DNA from: an uncultured Bacilli bacterium
GTDB taxonomy: Bacteria > Bacillota_I > Bacilli_A > RF39 > UBA660
Reading direction: 5' to 3'
NCBI GenBank assembly: GCA_947623855.1
Contig: CANQHW010000031.1
Coordinates: 1 to 10,656, forward strand
DNA length: 10,656 nucleotides
Below the pieces are notes generated by a model, which saw only the letters and a list, made by a program, of their open reading frames with translations, searched no databases and was not told the DNA's origin. The first letter of the stretch is position 1. Every line of letters starts with the position of its first letter. Below, piece after piece: positions 1 through 5,716 of the stretch. The position numbers and the translations under genes were made by a program.

Positions 1-819
1 CTTTTAAGAAAGAAGTATCATTTTGGGGGTTATATTCATGCGAAGGTGATTCCGGGAGCTAGTTTAGGGTTAGTTAAGAGATTAGCTAGTTTAGTAGATA
101 GATTAAGTACGAATATTGAGTTACCAACAGGAGATAGTTTACGTTTACTAGCGCCGAATAAAAAGGAGGAGGATATTAAAAATATTATGGAGAAAGTTAA
201 AGATTATAAAGTCCCGGCGGGTCAGAGTAGTCAGATGATTATTGGAGCAAGTAAGGAAAGTGATTTAAAGATTTTACAAAAAAGTGAGAGTTTATATAGT
301 AAGTATAAGTTAAAAAGAGTTTTTTATTCGGCTTATATTCCGGTTAATAAAGATAATTTATTACCAATGATTAAAAATCCCCCTTTATTAAGAGAGCATC
401 GACTTTATCAAGCAGATTGGTTATTAAGATATTATCATTTTAAAGTTAAGGATTTATTGGATGAAGAGAATGCGAATTTTAATGTTTTATTAGATCCGAA
501 AGCAAGTTGGGCTTTAAGACATATTTTAGAGTTTCCTAAGGAGATAAATAAGTGTAGTTATTATGAGTTATTAAGAATACCTGGAATTGGGGTGACAAGC
601 GCCAAAAGGATTATGGCATCAAGAAGACATTTTACCATTACTTTTAAAGATTTAAAAGCTTTAGGAGTGGTAATAAAAAGAGCAAAATATTTTATTACTT
701 GTAATGGGAAGTATTTTATGGATACAAAGTATTTTAAGGCTTCTTTTATTAAAGAGAATTTGTTATTGGAAGATTATAAAAAAGAGGATATGAGAAAGGA
801 ACAATTGAGTTTATTTTAA
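1..819 (+). CDS. Putative DNA modification/repair radical SAM protein (TIGR03916-like), 3' part
   Basis: The reading frame is open from base 1, so this is the C-terminal 272 residues of a longer protein. The GTG at 46 is internal, because the in-frame upstream codons read YHFGGYIHAKVIPGAS, a typical conserved stretch of this family. The radical SAM CxxxCxxC cluster motif must lie off the left edge. What is visible is the end of the SAM barrel (ELPTGDSLRLLAPNK) and, near visible residues 185-206, a helix-hairpin-helix DNA-binding motif (LLRIPGIGVTSAKRI). Members of this family are nearly always encoded beside a TIGR03915 partner, often fused to a uracil-DNA glycosylase domain, and a role in DNA repair or modification is assumed but not proven. 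Here the partner follows directly: the stop TAA shares its last A with the partner's ATG (TAATG), which suggests translational coupling. The family assignment is firm; the biochemical function is inferred. Confidence 0.88.
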   Translation, partial: LLRKKYHFGGYIHAKVIPGASLGLVKRLASLVDRLSTNIELPTGDSLRLLAPNKKEEDIKNIMEKVKDYKVPAGQSSQMIIGASKESDLKILQKSESLYSKYKLKRVFYSAYIPVNKDNLLPMIKNPPLLREHRLYQADWLLRYYHFKVKDLLDEENANFNVLLDPKASWALRHILEFPKEINKCSYYELLRIPGIGVTSAKRIMASRRHFTITFKDLKALGVVIKRAKYFITCNGKYFMDTKYFKASFIKENLLLEDYKKEDMRKEQLSLF

Positions 820-1583
820 TGAAAAAGGATGAAGCTATTTATATATATAATGATACGTTTATAAGTCTTCTTACTTTGATGAATTATTTATTAGAGAAGA
901 AGATTATTCCTAAAGATATTGTTAATACTTCTTATAATCCTACATTATTTGATAAAGTTAAAAGATTAGAGTTAGAAGAAACAGATATAATAAAGGTTTA
1001 TCTTAATAAATTTAAACAAAATATTTTTAATACGTTATATTTTTGTTTTATTTCGAATCATGAATATAAAGAGATAATAATGTATTACTTTTTAGTTCAT
1101 GCAGTCCAATATCAGGATAAAGTCTTTTATTATCGGAATTTAAAAAGTGTAAATACAATTCTTAAGATTACTAAGTATGTGAAGAATGAGAATCATAAGA
1201 TGAAGGGTTTTTTAAGATTTAGAGAATTAGAAAATAAGGTTTTATATGCGAAGATGGAACCGGAAAATGATATTATTTTACTTTTATCTAAACATTTTGA
1301 GAAAAGGTTAAGAAATGAGTATTGGATTATTGAGGATGTAAAAAGAGGGATTTATAGTATTTATGATAAAAAGAATTATTATTTAGTTAGTAAAGAGGAT
1401 TTTAAACCTTTAAAGTTAAAGTTTAGTACAGAAGAGTTAATGATGAAGGATTTATGGCAAAGATTTTATGAGACGATTGGGATTAAGGAAAGGAAAAATG
1501 AACGATGTCGAAGAAGTTTTATGCCAAAGAAGTATTGGAAATATATTATAGAAATGGAGAATGGTTATGAGAAGGATAGTTAA
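819..1583 (+). CDS. TIGR03915 family putative DNA repair protein (DUF4130 domain)
   Basis: This 254-residue protein is the standard partner of the upstream radical SAM protein. The C-terminal half carries the DUF4130 signature: LSKHFEKRLRNEYWIIEDVK, then a YDKKNYYLV strand, then LWQRFYETIGIKER and MPKKYWKYIIEM at the end. The N-terminal half is poorly conserved but shows the expected start (IYIYNDTFISLLTLM, like the YDGSFEGLL start of relatives). In many bacteria the protein is fused to a uracil-DNA glycosylase domain. Here it ends after DUF4130, so any glycosylase would have to be encoded elsewhere. There is no good ribosome binding site close to the ATG, and the one-base overlap with the upstream stop suggests reinitiation. 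The 3' end overlaps the next gene by 17 bases. The molecular activity is unknown; a nucleic-acid repair role comes from the family context only. Confidence 0.85.
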   Translation: MKKDEAIYIYNDTFISLLTLMNYLLEKKIIPKDIVNTSYNPTLFDKVKRLELEETDIIKVYLNKFKQNIFNTLYFCFISNHEYKEIIMYYFLVHAVQYQDKVFYYRNLKSVNTILKITKYVKNENHKMKGFLRFRELENKVLYAKMEPENDIILLLSKHFEKRLRNEYWIIEDVKRGIYSIYDKKNYYLVSKEDFKPLKLKFSTEELMMKDLWQRFYETIGIKERKNERCRRSFMPKKYWKYIIEMENGYEKDS

Positions 1584-3078
1584 GAATAATGAGTTAAGGG
1601 AAAAGATGGCAGAAGCAATTACTCTTTTATGTGAACCGGTAGCGTCGACTTTAGGGCCGCAAGGGAGTAATGTAATTATTGATAATACGAATTGGGCTCC
1701 GTTTATTACTAATGATGGAGTAACGATTGCAGAAAGTATTAGTAGTGAGGATGTGGTGATTAATACAATTTTGGAGATTGCTAAAGAAGCAGCGTTTAAA
1801 ACTAATGAAATGGGAGGAGATGGAACGTCTTCGACGTTAGTTTTATTAGAAAGTATTTTTAAGGAAGGATTAGAGGTACTTAAAACAGGAGTAAATCCGA
1901 TGGTATTAAAGAAAGAGTTGCTTAAGTTATTAGAAGAGATGGAGTTAGAGATTAGAAAGAAGTCTTTTAAACCGAGTGAGGATAATCTTTTAGCTATAGC
2001 AAGTATTTCAGCGAATTCTAAAGAGATGGGACAGATTATTACTGAAGCTTATTTGAAAGTTAGAAATAAACAAGCGATAATGATAAAGGAAGGAAATGAT
2101 AAAACAATAGTTAAACATATATTAGGGTATTCTTTGGATACTTTAATAGGAAGTAGGTATTTTTTTAGGGAACAAGATAATATTAATTTAAAAGATTGTA
2201 AGATTTTAATAACTACGAATTATGTAAATACTATGGAAGAGATAGCTTTTATTGTTAATTATATACTTAGTGAGAAAAAAGATTTAGTTATTATGGCTTT
2301 AGATTATAGTGATGATTTTATGAATGAAGTTATTGCTTGGGATATGGAAAATGATATAAAGATTGTGGTACTTAAAGTTAGTGATTATGGGATAGAAAGA
2401 TTAGCTATTTTAAATGATATTGCTTTAATAACTGAGGGATTAATTAATGATAGTTATATGGTTAAATATTTAGGGAATATAAAAGAGATTAATATTAATA
2501 AAGAGATTACGACAATTTATTTTGATAGTAATGAGAAGATTAAGAAGAAGATTAAAGAATTAAAAGAATTAGATAGGAGTAATGAGATAGAAAAAGATTT
2601 TATTAATAAACGGATAGCGATGTTGGATACCGGGTTGATAGAGATATTAGTGGGTGATAAGACTGAGGCCGCAAAAAGAGAAAAGAAAATGCGCTATGAT
2701 GATGCTTTGGGTGCTATAGATACTGCTACTAAAGGGGTATGTTTAGGAAGTGGACTTACTTTATATGAAATAAGTGAAGAAAAGTTTAATAATACATTAA
2801 TTAGTAATTCTTTAAAAGTACCTTTTAAGAAGATTATGTATAATGCGGGTTTAGATAGTGAAGATATTATTAAGGTTATTAAAGATAGTCATTATAAAAA
2901 GATTTATAATGTAGTGACAGAAGAATATGAGTTAAGTAGCGAATCTGAGGTTTTGGATGCTACAGAGGTGGTTATTAATTCGTTAACTTATGCAATATCT
3001 ATAGCAAGTATGTTACTTACTACTTCTTGTTTAGTGATTAATGAGGAGGAGAAGATAAAACCTTATCCAGAATTGTAA
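1567..3078 (+). CDS. groEL: Divergent GroEL-like (HSP60) chaperonin
   Basis: This 503-residue protein is recognisably a group I chaperonin. From the ATG at 1567 it shows TLGPQGSNV (about 28-36; canonical TLGPKGRNV), ITNDGVTIA (47-55, with the catalytic Asp kept), GGDGTSS (83-89, with the Mg2+-site Asp kept), RYDDALGAID (376-385, with the hydrolytic Asp kept) and a C-terminal equatorial segment ending LLTTSCLVIN. Odd points: the phosphate-loop Lys is Gln, the VPGGG nucleotide loop reads CLGSG, the apical GYLSPYF motif that binds substrate and GroES is replaced by LIGSRYF, the protein is about 40 residues shorter than usual, and the GGM tail is absent. No groES lies next to it. I chose ATG 1567 over ATG 1561 because GGAG at 1556-1559 is 7 bases upstream of it. 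It probably still binds and hydrolyses ATP, but may be specialised or GroES-independent. It sits inside a putative DNA-repair operon rather than a heat-shock operon. Confidence 0.85.
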   Translation: MRRIVKNNELREKMAEAITLLCEPVASTLGPQGSNVIIDNTNWAPFITNDGVTIAESISSEDVVINTILEIAKEAAFKTNEMGGDGTSSTLVLLESIFKEGLEVLKTGVNPMVLKKELLKLLEEMELEIRKKSFKPSEDNLLAIASISANSKEMGQIITEAYLKVRNKQAIMIKEGNDKTIVKHILGYSLDTLIGSRYFFREQDNINLKDCKILITTNYVNTMEEIAFIVNYILSEKKDLVIMALDYSDDFMNEVIAWDMENDIKIVVLKVSDYGIERLAILNDIALITEGLINDSYMVKYLGNIKEININKEITTIYFDSNEKIKKKIKELKELDRSNEIEKDFINKRIAMLDTGLIEILVGDKTEAAKREKKMRYDDALGAIDTATKGVCLGSGLTLYEISEEKFNNTLISNSLKVPFKKIMYNAGLDSEDIIKVIKDSHYKKIYNVVTEEYELSSESEVLDATEVVINSLTYAISIASMLLTTSCLVINEEEKIKPYPEL

Positions 3079-3116
3079 TATTGATAATATTATTTTATAA
3101 TAATAGGGGTGAAGTT

Positions 3117-3497
3117 ATGAAAGTATTGAGTATTAGACAACCATGGGCTTCTTTAATAGTATATGGATATAAGAAGTATGAATTTAGATCTTGGAAGACT
3201 AAATATAGAGGGGAATTTTTAATTCATGCTAGTAAGATGGTCGAAAAAGATAATTTAGAACGTTTTAAACATTTAAATATTCCCTTTCCAACGGGAGTGA
3301 TTATGGGTAAAGCTTATTTAGAAGAAGTTTTAGAAATGGATAAAGAGTTAGAAGAGAAACTTAAGAAAGAAAATGCTTTGGTATATGGGAAAAGTTTAAC
3401 AAGAGGAGCTTATGCGTTTAAACTAAGGGATATTACAAAATTAGATAATTATATTGAGGTGAAGGGAAAACTAGGGTTTTGGAATTTTTCTCGATAA
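3117..3497 (+). CDS. ASCH domain protein
   Basis: This 126-residue protein is a stand-alone ASCH domain. It opens with KVLSIRQPWASLIVYGYKK, the classic ASCH start, followed by the GxKxxExR signature (G-Y-K-K-Y-E-F-R) and RGEFLIHASK. The fold is related to PUA domains and usually binds RNA or modified nucleotides. One characterised branch (YqfB) hydrolyses N4-acetylcytidine, but this sequence alone does not show that activity. The start at 3117 is preferred to an in-frame ATA at 3081 because AGGGGTGA (3105-3112) sits just upstream and the family homology begins at MKVLSIRQPW. The gene lies 38 bases after the chaperonin gene, so it is probably the last cistron of the same operon. Its stop codon lies inside the terminator hairpin that follows. 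Confidence 0.85.
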   Translation: MKVLSIRQPWASLIVYGYKKYEFRSWKTKYRGEFLIHASKMVEKDNLERFKHLNIPFPTGVIMGKAYLEEVLEMDKELEEKLKKENALVYGKSLTRGAYAFKLRDITKLDNYIEVKGKLGFWNFSR

Positions 3498-3513
3498 ACC
3501 TAGAAGTTTTTTT
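3471..3513 (+). terminator. Intrinsic terminator after the ASCH gene
   Basis: The left arm CTAGGGTTT (3471-3479) pairs with AAACCTAG (3496-3503), leaving one bulged G and a loop of about 16 bases. Seven T residues follow at 3507-3513. The ASCH stop codon (3495-3497) overlaps the right arm. The bulge and the three-base gap before the T-run make it weaker than a textbook terminator, but it fits the end of the left operon. Confidence 0.55.
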
Positions 3514-3523
3514 ATAAATTTTA

Positions 3524-3532
3524 TGATATAAT
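3524..3532 (+). promoter_or_regulatory. Extended -10 promoter for the glycosyltransferase gene
   Basis: TGATATAAT is a perfect TGnTATAAT extended -10 element placed between the terminator and the glycosyltransferase start. No convincing -35 hexamer lies 16-18 bases upstream, where there is only a T-rich tract, which is acceptable for an extended -10 promoter. Transcription would start near 3539, leaving a leader of about 19 bases that contains the ribosome binding site GAGG (3548-3551). Confidence 0.5.
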
Positions 3533-3557
3533 TAGATTATAGAATTTGAGGTATGTT

Positions 3558-4745
3558 ATGAAGATCGCAATATTTACGGATGCTTATGAACCCCATACAT
3601 CGGGAGTTACTACTAGTATTAAGATGTTAAAAGAAGCTTTAATTAAGATGGGACATAAGGTTTATATAGTAACAGCTAATTTAGAAAAATATCGATTTAA
3701 ATATGATGAGAAGAATAATATTATATATATACCAGGAGTTAAGACAGGAATTTATAAAACACGACTTACAAGTGTATACTCAAGGAAAGCTTTAAAAATA
3801 ATTAAGAGTTGGGATTTAGATATTATCCACTCCCAAACAGAGTTTGCGATTGGGACTTTTTCAAGGATTGTAGCTAAAAAACTTAATATACCTATAGTCC
3901 ATACTTATCATACAATGTTAGAAGATTATGTACATTATGTAACTCATGGACATTTTGATAATTGGGGAAAAAAAATTGTTGTTAAGTTAACAAAGTATTT
4001 CTGTGAAAAGAAGTGTGATGAATTAATTGTTCCAACAGATAAGATAAAAGAGTTATTTACTTTGAAATATGAAATAAGCAAGCACATCAATGTTATTCCA
4101 ACAGGGATAGATACTATTAAGTTTGAGAAAAATGAAGTAATTGATAAAGAAGTTAAGAAGTTAAAGAAAAAATATAATTTTAATAAAGATGATTTTATTA
4201 TTGGATGTGTAGGAAGAATTGCGAAAGAGAAAAGTTTAGATAAACTTTTAAAGTATTTTAAGAAACTGAGTGAAGTTAGTAGGAAATATAAATTAATTAT
4301 AGTAGGAGAAGGTCCAGAGCTTCGGGAACTTAAAGATTTAAGTAGTTCTTTAGGATTAGATGATAAGGTTATATTTACTGGGTTAGTTAATTATGAGAAA
4401 ATTCCAATATATTATAATTTATTTGATGTTATGACTTCGTTTTCTAAAACGGAAACGCAAGGTCTTACTATTATCGAAGCTTTAGCAGCTTCTAAACCGG
4501 TGATATGTATTGATGATGAAAGTTTTAGAGAGATGGTACAACATAATTATAATGGTTTTTTATTTAATAATTATCAAGAGTTTAGAGATAATATTTTAAA
4601 ATTAGGTAATCAAGAAGAGTTATATGAAACAATGTGTATTAATGCAAAGAATAGTGTATATAAATACTCTAAAGAAGTATTTGCTGCCGAGATTTTAAAA
4701 GTTTATTATAAAGCTTTAGAAGATAAAAATAAAGGATGGTATTAG
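3558..4745 (+). CDS. GT4 family glycosyltransferase, probable diacylglycerol glucosyltransferase type
   Basis: This 395-residue protein has the two-Rossmann GT-B layout of family GT4. The N-terminal domain begins MKIAIFTDAYEPHTSGVTTS with the glycine-containing donor loop, followed by HSQTEFAIG and YHTMLEDYVHY, features typical of the monoglucosyl-diacylglycerol synthase group of Gram-positive bacteria. The hinge region reads VIPTGIDT. The C-terminal donor domain shows GRIAKEKS (R220 and K225) and VGEGPE, and the EX7E motif is E299-TQGLTII-E307. By family it should transfer a hexose from a nucleotide sugar to diacylglycerol at the inner membrane face, making the first step of glycolipid or lipoteichoic-acid anchor synthesis. 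The exact acceptor is an inference. ATG 3558 is preferred to TTG 3546 because GAGG lies 6 bases upstream and homology starts at MKIAIF. It appears monocistronic and its stop lies in the loop of a bidirectional terminator. Confidence 0.85.
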   Translation: MKIAIFTDAYEPHTSGVTTSIKMLKEALIKMGHKVYIVTANLEKYRFKYDEKNNIIYIPGVKTGIYKTRLTSVYSRKALKIIKSWDLDIIHSQTEFAIGTFSRIVAKKLNIPIVHTYHTMLEDYVHYVTHGHFDNWGKKIVVKLTKYFCEKKCDELIVPTDKIKELFTLKYEISKHINVIPTGIDTIKFEKNEVIDKEVKKLKKKYNFNKDDFIIGCVGRIAKEKSLDKLLKYFKKLSEVSRKYKLIIVGEGPELRELKDLSSSLGLDDKVIFTGLVNYEKIPIYYNLFDVMTSFSKTETQGLTIIEALAASKPVICIDDESFREMVQHNYNGFLFNNYQEFRDNILKLGNQEELYETMCINAKNSVYKYSKEVFAAEILKVYYKALEDKNKGWY

Positions 4746-4760
4746 CATCCTTTATTTTTT
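4725..4760. terminator. Bidirectional terminator between convergent genes
   Basis: AAAAATAAAGGATG (4725-4738) and CATCCTTTATTTTT (4746-4759) form a perfect 14-bp stem around the 7-base loop GTATTAG. The A-run on one side and the T-run on the other give a U-tract for both directions. The loop holds the stop TAG of the glycosyltransferase (4743-4745) and the right arm holds the stop of the minus-strand signal peptidase (4752-4754), so the two convergent genes share it. Confidence 0.88.
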
Positions 4761-5603
4761 CTTGGGTAAGTCGATATCGACTTTAACTACTTTTTTCGTC
4801 TTGGGGTTTTTCGAAGATGGTTCTTTGGAAGTAGTTTTGGGTTTAGAAGGAGATTTCTTCGTTTTCTTATTTTTATTAGAAGGAGTAGTTTTGGGTTTAG
4901 GTTTTTCTTCGTGTTTTTCTTCGTCGTTTAGAAGTTTATCTTTTAATTTTTCTTTTCGTTCTTCTTCACGTTTAATTTGTTCGGGATCGACTTTAACAAC
5001 ATTATCAGAGATACTTTGTTCAACTTTCTTTTTAACGGTCGTTAATTTAAAGATTTTAACGATATCATAGATAACGATAATTAAAGCAGGTAGTAAGACT
5101 AATAAAAGCCATCCTCCCGTAGTAGCTAGAAGGGATTGAACTCGTCCTAATTGAGGGATTTTAAAGAGAGTTTTACCAATAATATTACCTGGTTCGACTA
5201 AAGCAGCATCGGGAACTAAGTTATTATCACCTTTAGTTTTAAATTTAAGACCTTCTTCAGTTTCAACAATATCTACAATCCGGTGGGTAACGGTCATACC
5301 TTCATTTAAATAACCACTAGATATAAAGGTAATAACATCACCTTCTTTTAATTTTTTGATATCATCAACTCGAACATCAAAGATAACATCATAAACATTA
5401 ATATTAGGAACCATACTTTGACTAACTATTGTATATAAAGCGAATTTAGGTTTAAATTGTTCACCTTTACGGGCATAGATATTGGCTGCTACGACATAAT
5501 AGATTAAAAAAGCAGCAATAAAAAGAAGTAATGCTAAAAGAAACCAAGAGAAAACCTTAGATATATATTTAATTACCCAATTTTTATTCTTTTTATCTTC
5601 CAT
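4752..5603 (-). CDS. Signal peptidase I, ER-type / SipW-like (S26B), with Lys-rich tail
   Basis: This 283-residue membrane protease has an N-terminal transmembrane helix (about 17-40), then the catalytic boxes: SQSMVP with nucleophile Ser63, VTHRIV with His107 replacing the Lys of ordinary bacterial signal peptidases, and TKGDNN with Asp126 (a second Asp follows at 132). Ser/His/Asp marks the ER/SipW-type branch, which in Bacilli often matures TasA- or camelysin-like secreted proteins. A second transmembrane helix covers about 164-186. After it comes an unusual tail of about 95 residues rich in Lys, Pro, Ser and Thr with a short charged helix (EQIKREEERKEKLKDKLL). This tail is not needed for catalysis in relatives. 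The ribosome binding site AGAAGG (5611-5616) is 7 bases from the ATG. The gene lies directly downstream of the giant repeat-protein gene, a likely substrate or partner, but has its own promoter. Confidence 0.87.
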   Translation of the reverse strand: MEDKKNKNWVIKYISKVFSWFLLALLLFIAAFLIYYVVAANIYARKGEQFKPKFALYTIVSQSMVPNINVYDVIFDVRVDDIKKLKEGDVITFISSGYLNEGMTVTHRIVDIVETEEGLKFKTKGDNNLVPDAALVEPGNIIGKTLFKIPQLGRVQSLLATTGGWLLLVLLPALIIVIYDIVKIFKLTTVKKKVEQSISDNVVKVDPEQIKREEERKEKLKDKLLNDEEKHEEKPKPKTTPSNKNKKTKKSPSKPKTTSKEPSSKNPKTKKVVKVDIDLPKKK

Positions 5604-5627
5604 ATTTATGCCTTCTACTCTATTATA

Positions 5628-5656
5628 ATTATAGTTTATATTATTAGCTTTGACAA
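5628..5656 (-). promoter_or_regulatory. Sigma-A promoter of the signal peptidase gene
   Basis: On the minus strand TTGTCA (5656-5651) and TATAAT (5633-5628) are separated by exactly 17 bases, one mismatch from consensus overall. A second TATAAT copy follows at 5627-5622 but is badly spaced. Transcription would start near 5621, leaving a leader of about 18 bases with the ribosome binding site. Confidence 0.72.
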
Positions 5657-5692
5657 GTATTTAATAAAAATACTGACAATTTACTTGTAAAG
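5648..5692. repeat. Imperfect inverted repeat overlapping the signal peptidase -35 region
   Basis: CTTTGACAAGTA (5648-5659) is mirrored by TACTTGTAAAG (5682-5692), with one base missing in the second arm. A second, overlapping inverted repeat, AGTATTT (5656-5662) with AAATACT (5668-5674), lies across the start of the spacer. The arms cover the -35 hexamer of the signal peptidase promoter. It could be an operator or part of the termination region of the upstream gene; there is no T-run beside it to favour a terminator. Confidence 0.4.
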
Positions 5693-5716
5693 AAAAGGAT
5701 TAGTATTACTCTAACC
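5689..5716 (-). terminator. Possible weak terminator of the giant repeat-protein gene
   Basis: On the minus strand GGTTAG (5716-5711) pairs with CTAATCC (5703-5697), with one bulged T, around the 7-base loop AGTAATA. TTTTCTTT follows (5696-5689). The stop codon TAA (5708-5706) lies in the loop. The stem is short and bulged, so readthrough into the signal peptidase gene is possible. Confidence 0.42.

Noticed and set aside
46..48. GTG as the start of the radical SAM gene
   Set aside because: The frame is open to base 1 and the upstream codons encode conserved family sequence (YHFGGYIHAK), so the gene runs off the left edge.
3096..3101. TATAAT as a promoter for the ASCH gene
   Set aside because: It would start transcription inside the ribosome binding site and has no -35 at a usable distance; co-transcription with the chaperonin gene is simpler.
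4762..5070. Plus-strand Phe/Ser/Leu-rich open frame opposite the signal peptidase tail
   Set aside because: It is the antisense of the Lys/Pro/Ser-rich tail, with no ribosome binding site or domain.
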